Source of the DNA: Actinomycetospora corticicola
GTDB taxonomy: Bacteria > Actinomycetota > Actinomycetes > Mycobacteriales > Pseudonocardiaceae
DNA: 64,000 nucleotides
Assembly (NCBI RefSeq): GCF_013409505.1
Contig: NZ_JACCBN010000001.1
Coordinates: 62,001 to 126,000 of the forward strand
Reading direction: 5' to 3'
Shown here: positions 16,713 through 23,965 of the stretch, one piece after another
Numbering within the stretch: position 1 is the first letter of the stretch
Layout: each line of letters starts with the position of its first letter
Position numbers and translations under genes: made by a program
Notes under the pieces: generated by a model
Database searches by the model: none
What the model was told of the DNA's origin: nothing
The model's input: the letters and a program-made list of their open reading frames with translations, nothing else

Positions 16713-16894
16713 CAGGCGACCTCCTCGCCGAGGAGAGCCGCGACGTACGCCTCCAGGGCCGTGCGAGGCACGCGGCGCGAGCCGCCGATCTTCACCGAGC
16801 GGAGGGCGCCGGTCCGCATGAGGTCATAGACCTTGGCCCGTCCGACGCGCAGCGCCTCCGCGGCCTCTTCCGGCGTCACGAGCAGGTTCTCCAT
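16712..16894 (-). CDS. xis: Excisionase, MerR-like HTH
   Basis: 60 aa. The DNA-binding fold TPEEAAEALRVGRAKVYDLMRTGAL followed by a basic wing (IGGSRRVPR) is the excisionase/MerR-like HTH (HTH_17). It would bend att DNA and direct the integrase toward excision. Coupled to int by a one-base overlap of stop and start. Confidence 0.93.
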   Translation of the reverse strand: MENLLVTPEEAAEALRVGRAKVYDLMRTGALRSVKIGGSRRVPRTALEAYVAALLGEEVA

Positions 16895-16897
16895 GGG

Positions 16898-17254
16898 TCA
16901 GTCCTCCGCGATGACGAGGCCGATGTGCCCCAGGTGGACCTGGGTCGTGGCGAGCTGGACGGCGACGAGGTCGACATAGCCGGTGGCCTCGGCGAGGGCG
17001 TGGGCGGCGGCCTGGAGGGTCGCTGCGGGGTTGTTGCCGCGGTCGTCGAAGTAGCGGCCGGGCGCGCGCTCGACGGAGCGGCCGAGGAACCCGAACAGCT
17101 GCGGGAGGCGGCGGACGAGGTCGTCGAGGTCGCCGACGAGGTCGTAGACGTCGGGGACGGTGACGGTCTCGCGGAATGTGGCGTGGTTGGCGGCTCGGAG
17201 CGCGGCGGAGGCTTCCTCGGCGCGCAGGCGCAGGAGCCGTGCGTTGTCGGTCAT
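16898..17254 (-). CDS. AICE hypothetical helical protein
   Basis: 118 aa; the ATG at 17254 has a perfect AGGAGG 7 nt upstream. Largely alpha-helical, rich in Ala/Leu, with no membrane segment or known motif. It lies 3 bp upstream of xis and overlaps the preceding small membrane protein gene (ATGA), so it is part of the leftward transfer-integration operon. Function unknown. Confidence 0.75.
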   Translation of the reverse strand: MTDNARLLRLRAEEASAALRAANHATFRETVTVPDVYDLVGDLDDLVRRLPQLFGFLGRSVERAPGRYFDDRGNNPAATLQAAAHALAEATGYVDLVAVQLATTQVHLGHIGLVIAED

Positions 17255-17478
17255 CGTCGGACCTCCTGCGGGACGGTGGCGGCGCGTTCGGAGGCGTTGC
17301 CGAGCTGGCGGGCGAACTCGGCGGTGCTGCTGGTGACGGCGGGGCCGAGGGCGGGGATGGCGGCGAAGAGCAGGCAGACGGTGACGACGCCGGCGAGGAC
17401 GGCGGGGCCGGCCTTGTGGCTCTTGGCGAGCAGCGCGGTGACGAGGGCGGCGATGAGGACCAGGGCGAGCGGGCTCAT
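17251..17478 (-). CDS. Small membrane protein, possible Spd-type spread protein
   Basis: 75 aa with two likely transmembrane segments (LALVLIAALVTALLA and AVLAGVVTVCLLFAAIPAL) and an amphipathic C-terminus. Start and stop both overlap neighbours by 4 bp (ATGA), so it is tightly coupled to the translocase gene. In pSAM2 and related plasmids, small membrane Spd proteins next to TraB help spread DNA between hyphal compartments; assigning that role here is by context only. Confidence 0.7.
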   Translation of the reverse strand: MSPLALVLIAALVTALLAKSHKAGPAVLAGVVTVCLLFAAIPALGPAVTSSTAEFARQLGNASERAATVPQEVRR

Positions 17479-18716
17479 GCCGCTCTCCGGCCGTCGCGGG
17501 CGATGCGGTCGCAGAAGGCGCCGTACCCGCCGACGTAGGGCGCACGGAGCCGAACGCAGTCCTCGCCGGGGGCCGACAGGTAGGCAATGCCGGGCTCGGT
17601 GTTGGCGTGCTCCGGGCCGAGGCGGCGGGCGTCGTCGCCGTGCAGCATCGCCAGGGACTCGGCGGGGACGCGGAAGGAGAGTCGGACGGCGAACTGGTCG
17701 CGGGCGTAGCCGCCACCGACGGCGTTGGCCTCGAACCGCTGGGCCAGCATCAGGACCCGGAACGCGGCCTTGCGGCCCTCGGAGAGCAGGCGGAGGACGG
17801 CGGAGGTGATGCGCTCGGCGAGCTTGCGGTCCTTCGCTTGCGCGGCGCGGAGCAGGCCGGGGAACTCCTCCAGGACCACCAGCACCAACGGCGTCTGGAC
17901 CGTCGGGGCGATGTTGTCGACGCGGGGCGGCATGGTCTCGAGGCGGTCGTCCATCCACCCGACGAGCCGGTCGAGGTGCGCGGCGTGCGCGGCGAGGTCC
18001 TTCGAGCCAGTGATCTGCCAGGGTCGGTGGGCGGTGCCGTTCCAAGCGCGACCGAGCAGCAGGCCGGTGATGTCCGAGCCCGCGATGACGACGTCACCGG
18101 CGGCCGCGAGCTGCGCGAGCAGCCCGTAGGAGAGCTGCGACTTCCCGGACCCGTTCTGCCCCTGCACCGCCACATGACCGGGCGAGGCCAGCGCGTGCTC
18201 CACGAGGGCGCCGTCCTCGCGGCGGCCGAGCAGGATCGGGTCGTCGGCCCGCCCGGTGACGGCGTGGGGGAGGGCGAAGGTCGAGGCGAGCGGGTCGGCG
18301 TCGAAGAGGACGACGCGGACCCATCGGCCGGCCATGGGCTGGACGCGGAGCCCGGCGAAGCCGAGGGAGTGGGCGAGGCGCAGTGCGTGGGCTTCGATGT
18401 CGGTGGGTTCGCCGCCGGGCATCAGCTCGACGGTGAACGAGGTCCCGGTGGGGGTGAGGCGCAGGCCGCCGAAGCGGGGTGTGCGGACGGTGAGCCCGGC
18501 GGCCGCCGAGATGTACTGGCAGAGCCCGACTCCGGTGCAGGCTTCGCGCCACAGTCCGCGCATGTCGGCCTCGAGGAGCCGGTGGGCCTCGAGGCGCTGC
18601 TGCTCGGCGACGCGGGCCCGGAGGCGGTTGATGAGGCGGCGGGCTCCGCCGGGGCCGCCGGTGTGCCAGCGGACGGGCTGGCGGGGCAGGAGGGGTCGGG
18701 TGCGATCGGTGGTCAT
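17475..18716 (-). CDS. FtsK/SpoIIIE-type DNA translocase (TraB-like conjugation protein)
   Basis: 413 aa. Walker A GQNGSGKS (186-193) and Walker B LVLVVLEE (278-285) within a FtsK/SpoIIIE ATPase domain. The N-terminal third is soluble with no clear membrane segment. In AICEs a single FtsK-like hexamer moves double-stranded DNA to the recipient without a type IV secretion system, so this is the main transfer gene. The classic C-terminal gamma wHTH is not evident and the protein is short for the family. Overlaps the WhiB-like gene upstream and the Spd-like gene downstream. Confidence 0.92.
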   Translation of the reverse strand: MTTDRTRPLLPRQPVRWHTGGPGGARRLINRLRARVAEQQRLEAHRLLEADMRGLWREACTGVGLCQYISAAAGLTVRTPRFGGLRLTPTGTSFTVELMPGGEPTDIEAHALRLAHSLGFAGLRVQPMAGRWVRVVLFDADPLASTFALPHAVTGRADDPILLGRREDGALVEHALASPGHVAVQGQNGSGKSQLSYGLLAQLAAAGDVVIAGSDITGLLLGRAWNGTAHRPWQITGSKDLAAHAAHLDRLVGWMDDRLETMPPRVDNIAPTVQTPLVLVVLEEFPGLLRAAQAKDRKLAERITSAVLRLLSEGRKAAFRVLMLAQRFEANAVGGGYARDQFAVRLSFRVPAESLAMLHGDDARRLGPEHANTEPGIAYLSAPGEDCVRLRAPYVGGYGAFCDRIARDGRRAA

Positions 18717-19072
18717 GCCGCGTTCCTCTCGGTGCAGCGTGAGCACAGTTCGCCGTCGACGGCGGGCATCGGGAAGAGCAGGGCGCAGGCCGGGCACATC
18801 GGGTCGGTGTCGGCGACCGGGTCCGGGACGCCGGCCGAGCGGGAGCGGCGGATGGCGCGCCGGTCTGTGGGAGTCGTGGCGGCCCACAGCCCGTGGTCCT
18901 GGCCGGTGTCGAGCGCCCAGCGCAGGCACTCGGTCGCCACGGGGCAGGACGAGCAGATCGGGGCCACGGCGATGCGATGGCGGGCCACGATCACGCTGGA
19001 GTCGTCGTCGGAGGCGGGGAAGAACAGCTCCGGGTCGGTGTCGCGGCACGCCGCGTCGGTCTGCCAGCCCAC
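18713..19072 (-). CDS. WhiB-family iron-sulfur protein with extra C-terminal cysteine pairs
   Basis: 119 aa, GTG start, 3 bp after the upstream stop. Cys9 plus CSSCPVATEC gives the WhiB C-Xn-CxxC-x5-C [4Fe-4S] ligand set, followed by GLWAATTP, a variant of the family G[VI]WGG turn, and a basic ATPTDRRAIRR-like helix. Beyond it is an uncommon tail with two more pairs (CPAC and CSRC) about 15 residues apart, resembling a zinc ribbon. WhiB proteins act as redox- or NO-sensitive transcription factors; here it may tune element genes. Confidence 0.88.
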   Translation of the reverse strand: MGWQTDAACRDTDPELFFPASDDDSSVIVARHRIAVAPICSSCPVATECLRWALDTGQDHGLWAATTPTDRRAIRRSRSAGVPDPVADTDPMCPACALLFPMPAVDGELCSRCTERNAA

Positions 19073-19075
19073 GGG

Positions 19076-19480
19076 TCACGCCGCCTCGGTCTGCTCGGCG
19101 GAGCGGCGGCCGGTGCGCTGCGGCCCGGCAGGGCGTACGGCGTCGGCGGTGAAGGAGACGTCGACGCCCTTGCCGGTGCGCGAGGCCCGGACCTTGACCC
19201 GCAGACCGACCAGCTCGACCGGCGCGTACGCGGCGAACTCCGGCTCGTCGGCGGCGGCGAAGCGGACCCCGAACAGCTCCGGGCGCCCGTCGCGGCCCAG
19301 CGGGAGCATCACGTCGGCGACGTAGACCCGGGCGCCGGTGACCTCGTCGACCTCCGGCGTCGAGCCGGGACGGCGACCGTTGGCGGTGTCCTCCCACTGC
19401 ATCACCGCCGCAACGTGGCCGGTCGCGACCGGCGTGTAGTCGGACCCGTCGAGGGTCCCGGTGAACTCGAAGAGCGCCAT
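19076..19480 (-). CDS. AICE conserved hypothetical protein
   Basis: 134 aa; ATG at 19480 with AGGGAG about 9 nt upstream. Mostly beta-strand-rich and acidic (ALFEFTGTLDGSDYTP at the start), no cysteines, no signal. It is the first gene of the leftward operon and sits directly under the GntR-controlled divergent promoter. Genes in this position upstream of the FtsK-like gene are common in Streptomyces elements, but I cannot assign a function. Confidence 0.75.
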   Translation of the reverse strand: MALFEFTGTLDGSDYTPVATGHVAAVMQWEDTANGRRPGSTPEVDEVTGARVYVADVMLPLGRDGRPELFGVRFAAADEPEFAAYAPVELVGLRVKVRASRTGKGVDVSFTADAVRPAGPQRTGRRSAEQTEAA

Positions 19481-19520
19481 CTCGTCTGTCTCCCTCTGCT
19501 CCAGCCTGATGTATCTCTCT

Positions 19521-19537
19521 GACTCAGACAGTAACAG
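19521..19537. promoter_or_regulatory. Candidate GntR/KorSA-type operator, left copy
   Basis: GACTCAG-ACA-GTAACAG; 14 of 17 positions match the reverse complement of the right copy at 19624-19640. Read on the minus strand it is CTGTTAC-N3-CTGAGTC, just upstream of a GATACAT -10-like box for the leftward operon. Confidence 0.6.
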
Positions 19538-19561
19538 ACGTGAGCAGACTGAAGCAACTGT

Positions 19562-19591
19562 TACCTGCGGTGGTGTCCATCTCCGCAGGTA
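19562..19591. repeat. Inverted repeat in the divergent AICE promoter
   Basis: TACCTGCGG (19562-19570) and CCGCAGGTA (19583-19591) form perfect 9-bp arms around a 12-bp centre, midway between the two operator copies. It overlaps a third partial CTGTTAC half (19558-19564). Confidence 0.5.
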
Positions 19592-19623
19592 GAGGGCACG
19601 ACCCTTCTCGCGGTAGCTTGGTG

Positions 19624-19640
19624 CTGTTACGAACTGAGTC
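19624..19640. promoter_or_regulatory. Candidate GntR/KorSA-type operator, right copy
   Basis: CTGTTAC-GAA-CTGAGTC, 33 bp before the GntR gene and just after a TAGCTT -10-like box (19614-19619), a good position for autorepression. Confidence 0.6.
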
Positions 19641-19672
19641 GAGCAGTACGGATCAGAGGAGACGCGGCAGCG

Positions 19673-20515
19673 ATGTCCCAGGCCCCGGAGCGGTTGACCC
19701 GCGGCACGAGCGCGGAGTCCATCGCGCGGCACCTGCGGACCGAGATCGAGTCCGGCACCTACCGCCACGAGCAGCAGCTCCCCAGCACCCGCGCCCTCGC
19801 CGCGGAGTGGGAGACCAGCGTCGCCACGGTGACCCGCGCGATGCAGCAGCTAACCGCCGAGGGCCTGGTCATCTCCCGCGACCGCTCCAGCCGGGTCGTG
19901 AACTACCCGGGCGAGGAGCGTCGAGTTCGCCAGGAGACCGAGGCCCCGACGATCCTCGTGATCGGCGGCTACGCCGGATCCGGCAAGACCGAACTCGGTA
20001 GGATCATCGCCCGCCTCACCGGGTGGCCCCTGTTCGACAAGGACAGCGCCACCCGCCCCGTCGTGGAGATGGCGCTGGTGGAACTCGGCAGCGCGCCCAG
20101 CGACCGCGAGTCCGACCTCTACCTGTCCAAGGTCCGGCCCGCCGAGTACGAGGCCCTACGGACCCTGACCGCCGAGAACGTCGCCTGCGGCAACTCCGCG
20201 ATCATGACCGCCCCGTTCATCCGTGAGCTGCGCGACGAAGCCTGGACCCGGCACATGGCCGCCGACGCCGAGGCCCTCGGCGCCACGCTGCGCGTCATCT
20301 GGATCAGAGCCGACGCCGACACCATGCAGACCTACATCCGCCGCCGGGGCGCCGCTCGCGACACCCACAAGCTCGCGCACTGGGACGACTACCTGCAGGG
20401 CGTCGACCAAGACTTCACTCCGACCCTGCCCTACGCCGTCATCGACAACTCACTGTCCTCCCCGCCGCTGCAGGAACAGGCCCGCGAGCTGCTGACCACA
20501 TGGGCAGTCCTGTGA
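19673..20515 (+). CDS. GntR-family regulator fused to a P-loop NTPase/kinase domain
   Basis: 280 aa. Residues about 8-80 are a GntR winged HTH (IARHLRTEIESGTYRHEQQLPSTRALAAEW, given here as its span only, then SVATVTRAMQQL). Residues about 92-280 form a P-loop domain with Walker A GGYAGSGKT (98-106), most like AAA_33/kinase folds, rather than the usual FCD or UTRA ligand domain. It occupies the KorSA position of pSAM2-like elements, divergent from the transfer operon with paired operators between. The NTPase could sense a phosphorylated metabolite or act as a kinase. Its stop overlaps the next gene (GTGA). Confidence 0.88.
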   Translation: MSQAPERLTRGTSAESIARHLRTEIESGTYRHEQQLPSTRALAAEWETSVATVTRAMQQLTAEGLVISRDRSSRVVNYPGEERRVRQETEAPTILVIGGYAGSGKTELGRIIARLTGWPLFDKDSATRPVVEMALVELGSAPSDRESDLYLSKVRPAEYEALRTLTAENVACGNSAIMTAPFIRELRDEAWTRHMAADAEALGATLRVIWIRADADTMQTYIRRRGAARDTHKLAHWDDYLQGVDQDFTPTLPYAVIDNSLSSPPLQEQARELLTTWAVL

Positions 20516-20886
20516 GCGACGAGAATTCGGCAGCCGACGAGGCGACGGTCGACCAGATCAGGCGTCGCTACGAGCAGGACGGCCTCATGCTCGCGGGCAC
20601 CGTCCGCAAGCGCCGGCCCGAGGTCCTGCACCGCGCTGCCGCCCTCGCGGTGGAGGAGATGCAGGCGGGCCCGACGCCGGCCACGTGGGAGACCGCCCGC
20701 ACCCGGCCGTACGCCACCGACGAGCTGGACGACCCCCGAGACGTCCTCATCGGCCGCCTCGCCGCCATCCTCGGCGTCGTCGACGGCGGCTACCACCCCG
20801 CGTCCTACCCCGCCATGCTCTCGGCGGCGAGGCAGTTGCAGGCCGAGCTGTCATCGCTCCGAGCGTCGAACGACGGTCAGGCGTAG
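20512..20886 (+). CDS. Hypothetical protein coupled to the GntR-NTPase gene
   Basis: 124 aa from the GTG at 20512, whose GTGA overlaps the upstream stop; an ATG 12 bp earlier is also possible. Soluble, helix-rich, with no cysteines and no known motif. The tight overlap suggests it functions with the GntR-NTPase fusion or is stoichiometric to it. Confidence 0.7.
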   Translation: MSDENSAADEATVDQIRRRYEQDGLMLAGTVRKRRPEVLHRAAALAVEEMQAGPTPATWETARTRPYATDELDDPRDVLIGRLAAILGVVDGGYHPASYPAMLSAARQLQAELSSLRASNDGQA

Positions 20887-21081
20887 ACCAACCACTGTGC
20901 GCGCTGGCCGGGCCCCTGCCATCACGCCGAGGACTTCTCTACGCCGAGTGCGCCATCCGCTAGGCCGGTTGGGCTCATGGTCCTGCCGCTCAGCCTCGTT
21001 CGAGCGCCGTTCAGCGCGCGAATGGGCTTCAGCGGTTCATTTCCAAGCACGATGTCACTGTGCAGGGGTACTCTCGCCGCT

Positions 21082-21873
21082 GTGACGGAACGTAGCACGG
21101 TCGAGACGGTCCTTGCCGAGGCAGGCGTGCTGGCTGGGATGCAGTGGGCTCGATGGTCCACGCATCGGCACGTTCTGGCGCATTACGACCCCGACGCAGG
21201 CCATGACCGGGCGTGGCTCGGCACGACCGCCTACGTCGTCTTGCGTGATCGACTCGACCGCGTGTTCCAGTGCGGCGGCTACCAGCCTCCGGCTGAGGAT
21301 TCGGAGGCCGGCCGTGACGTCCTCGGTGCTGGACTGGGTCCGGGAGAGCTGGACGCGATGCCAACGATTCCGGCTGGCCGTGTCGCGCGAAACGGGCTCA
21401 ATGGTTCTCCGGGATGGCGATATCAGGGATGGCGCTTCCTGCTCATGTCCTTCGATCCGGGCGGCATCGATCGTGTCCCGTGGCCCGAGAAGAGTCACAC
21501 GAAACGACGGGTGGCGTCTGCACCCGATCCGGAGCAGTTCGGCTTCATCGTCGACGCCAGCGGATCGCTGGTGATGCCGGAAGAGTCAGCTTCCGGAGTG
21601 GAACTGCCGGGCGGGGTTCAGACTCTCGTCGCCGCGCACGCGCTTAATCCCGAGACTGCAAAGGGCGAAATCTTCCTCGGACGTCCGCGTATCGGACGCG
21701 ATGGCGAGGGGTGCTGGCACTGGCGGTTTGCGGTGCACGGCGACGGTGGACCGGGTGACCCCTTCGGTCACCGACCCGTAGAGCCCGGGCCCTTGGGCCC
21801 CGACACTTCTGATTCCGATGCTGCCGATCTGCCTCTGCGGCTTCGGGAGAACCCGAAAGAAGGGCAGGCGTAG
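21082..21873 (+). CDS. Hypothetical AICE cargo protein, upstream of XRE-ImmA
   Basis: 263 aa from a GTG that follows a TACTCT -10-like box by 7 nt, so probably leaderless; the frame is open further upstream but passes through this box. Soluble, with a Trp-rich central part (WARWSTH, GWRYQGWRF) and an acidic Pro/Asp tail. I recognise no family. It lies 36 bp upstream of the XRE-ImmA gene, which has the same leaderless arrangement, so the two may form a regulated pair in which this protein could be the protease substrate or an effector. That is inference. Confidence 0.65.
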   Translation: MTERSTVETVLAEAGVLAGMQWARWSTHRHVLAHYDPDAGHDRAWLGTTAYVVLRDRLDRVFQCGGYQPPAEDSEAGRDVLGAGLGPGELDAMPTIPAGRVARNGLNGSPGWRYQGWRFLLMSFDPGGIDRVPWPEKSHTKRRVASAPDPEQFGFIVDASGSLVMPEESASGVELPGGVQTLVAAHALNPETAKGEIFLGRPRIGRDGEGCWHWRFAVHGDGGPGDPFGHRPVEPGPLGPDTSDSDAADLPLRLRENPKEGQA

Positions 21874-21909
21874 CGCGCGCCGTACAAGCAAGGACGGTAA
21901 GGTGCCCCC

Positions 21910-23052
21910 ATGAAGTTGGCTGACGTGGCACGCGTTTTTGACGGTGAGCGACTTACGCTTGCTCGTCACCTCGCCGGCCTGCGCAAGAACAAGCTCGCGG
22001 AAATGGTCGGCAGGACTCCTACGGCGGTCGCCGCGTACGAGAACGGGACCAAGCGGCCGTCACCCGATGCGGTTGGTCAGCTGTCTCTTGCGCTAGGGGT
22101 CGACCCTGACTTCTTCTCAGCCGGAGGAGGCTCGCGACTTTCGGGCGGGCCTCCTCATTTTCGCTCTCTGCGAGCAACGACGCAGGCAGCCCGCGATCAG
22201 GCACGAGCATATGGCCTTGTAGCCGCGGACGTGGCTGAAACACTCGAAAGGCATGTCGAGTTCCCGGCTCTCAATCTGCTCGATGAGCCTGTTGCGTTGG
22301 ACGAAGAAGATGCTGCTGGTACAACGCCAGAGGACTGCGCACGGATTCTGCGGGAGCAGTGGCGGCTCGGCTCAGGTCCCGCGCCGCACCTTGTTAGACT
22401 ATTGGAGGGCAACGGCGTTGTTGTAGTTTTCAGTCCGCCCCAAGTTGCCAGTGTCGACGCTTACTCTTTTGGTTCGTTTGGTCGTCCTGTGGTTGTGCTG
22501 AACCCAGCCAAAAGGGATTACTATCGCCAGCGTTTTGACGTAGCTCATGAGCTGGGACATCTCATCATGCATAGCGACGCAGAGCCAGGAAGTAAGATCG
22601 CCGAATCGCAAGCCAACAGGTTTGCGTCAGAGTTCTTGATGCCTGAATCATCTATCAAGCCTTTGCTTCCCGTTAAGGTGAGCTGGCCTAGAATGCTTTC
22701 CCTCAAGGAGGAGTGGAAGGTGAGTCTCCAAGCACTCCTTTATCGTTCTAAGTCTCTGGGCGTATTGACTGATTCGGCCCACCGAACCGCGATGGTCTAC
22801 ATCTCCAATCAAGGCTGGCGGCGGCAGGAGCCTGGCAGGACTGCGCAGGTGGAGCAGCCCTCGCTTCTGCCGGCGGCGTCATCACTTTTATTGAGTTCAG
22901 GACGTACGGAGCATGACCTCGCGGCGGAATGTCGCGTCCCTCGAAATCTCCTGCGAAGCGTTATTGCGAGGGCGCCAGAGGACGACGGGGCCCTCAGTTA
23001 CCTCGAAGAGGGCGGCAAGGTGTACTCGCTCGTCGGCTCAGTCGAGTCGTAG
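21910..23052 (+). CDS. XRE-family HTH with ImmA/IrrE metallopeptidase domain
   Basis: 380 aa; the ATG at 21910 lies 6 nt after TAAGGT, so probably leaderless. Residues about 15-70 are an XRE HTH (LAGLRKNKLAEMVGRTPTAV). Residues about 140-260 are a COG2856-type protease with HELGH (213-217) and the third-ligand segment ESQANRFA (E at 232). In ICEBs1, ImmA cleaves the element repressor; here HTH and protease are fused, a layout also seen in toxin-antitoxin-like and stress modules. Base composition is clearly lower in GC (30 of 60 in 22501-22560) and codon use differs, so the gene is a more recent arrival than its surroundings. Confidence 0.9.
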   Translation: MKLADVARVFDGERLTLARHLAGLRKNKLAEMVGRTPTAVAAYENGTKRPSPDAVGQLSLALGVDPDFFSAGGGSRLSGGPPHFRSLRATTQAARDQARAYGLVAADVAETLERHVEFPALNLLDEPVALDEEDAAGTTPEDCARILREQWRLGSGPAPHLVRLLEGNGVVVVFSPPQVASVDAYSFGSFGRPVVVLNPAKRDYYRQRFDVAHELGHLIMHSDAEPGSKIAESQANRFASEFLMPESSIKPLLPVKVSWPRMLSLKEEWKVSLQALLYRSKSLGVLTDSAHRTAMVYISNQGWRRQEPGRTAQVEQPSLLPAASSLLLSSGRTEHDLAAECRVPRNLLRSVIARAPEDDGALSYLEEGGKVYSLVGSVES

Positions 23053-23160
23053 GTCGCCCGGTCGCACCAGTTCAGCGTCGCCGCAGACTGGTTCGGCCGT
23101 ACCTACGGGCAGGTGTTCACCGGCTGGGGCCTGGCCGGGCACGCAACCCCCCTGTCCTGA
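23053..23160 (+). pseudogene. Possible C-terminal remnant of a lost gene
   Basis: Directly after the ImmA stop, the same frame stays open for 35 codons and reads like real protein (ADWFGRTYGQVFTGWGLAGH), ending in TGA at 23158-23160. No start codon or ribosome site precedes it. It looks like the tail of a deleted protein, left at the junction of the low-GC insert. I do not recognise the parent family; it may be chance. Confidence 0.25.
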
Positions 23161-23236
23161 CGCCCCGGCGTCAAGGGGAGGCGCAACGCCTGGCACCACG
23201 CTCTGCCGGTGCTGCGTGAGCCCACGAAGCGCCGTT

Positions 23237-23557
23237 TCATCGTGTACTCCGATTGGCTCCCGAGCTCGGCTCGCCGCCCCCCACGGTAGGCGGCGGGATG
23301 TCTGTCGCCTTCGACCGATGCGGCTCCCAGATGCACTGTCCAGCCCGCACGGCGGCATCGAAGATCGTCGTGAGCGCGACCTCAGCTGCGGGCCCGCCGA
23401 GGTGGTCGAGCAGGTCGGCTAGAGCCGCGCGGCACGCAGGGCTCAGTGGCTCGCCATCACGCAGCACGGCAGCGGAGCGTCGGAGGCGTTCGCCCTCGGC
23501 TCGACGTACGGCTCGGGCTCGGGCGGACATGGGGCGCACCGAATCACGATAGAACAC
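23237..23557 (-). CDS. Hypothetical small basic protein
   Basis: Up to 106 aa from the GTG at 23557, or 97 aa from an ATG at 23530. The central part (LSPACRAALADLLDHLGGPA) has balanced, protein-like composition with helical periodicity, whereas opposing frames do not. No motif is recognised. It is transcribed away from the CmtR operon, whose promoter region it abuts. Confidence 0.5.
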   Translation of the reverse strand: MFYRDSVRPMSARARAVRRAEGERLRRSAAVLRDGEPLSPACRAALADLLDHLGGPAAEVALTTIFDAAVRAGQCIWEPHRSKATDIPPPTVGGGEPSSGANRSTR

Positions 23558-23632
23558 ATGTTCGATCGAGATCGACCTGCACGTTCCCTCTGTGGGCCCC
23601 GATTAGTCACGGACGGCTGTACAGTTCAGCCT

Positions 23633-23965
23633 GTGCTGACTAGTGAGACGCGTGAGGCCGCACTTGCGCGGGTCGGTCGGGCTCTGGCCGACCCAACGCG
23701 ATGCCGCCTGCTGGTGGCTCTGCTCGACGGGCCCACCTATCCCGCCCGGCTCGCCGTCGACCTCGGGCTCTCCCGATCGAACGTGTCGAACCACCTCGCC
23801 TGCCTCCGCGGGTGCGGGCTGGTGGTGGCCTCCGTGGAAGGCCGACAGACCCGCTACGACCTCGCCGACCCCCACCTCGCTTCGGCGCTCCGAGAACTCG
23901 CACGGGTCGTGCTCGCCGTCTCGATTACCGACGCGTGCCTCGACGAGGCGGACGCCCTGGCATGA
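23633..23965 (+). CDS. cmtR: CmtR-type Cd(II)/Pb(II)-sensing ArsR repressor
   Basis: 110 aa from a GTG 7 nt after TACAGT (23620-23625), a leaderless start. The sequence follows Mycobacterium tuberculosis CmtR closely (ALARVGRALADPTRCR, LSRSNVSNHL, CLRGCGLVV) and, numbered from this GTG, places cysteines at exactly 57, 61 and 102, the Cd/Pb ligands of CmtR. This agreement also supports the start. It overlaps the CDF gene by ATGA and presumably represses the pair until metal binds. Confidence 0.95.
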   Translation: MLTSETREAALARVGRALADPTRCRLLVALLDGPTYPARLAVDLGLSRSNVSNHLACLRGCGLVVASVEGRQTRYDLADPHLASALRELARVVLAVSITDACLDEADALA

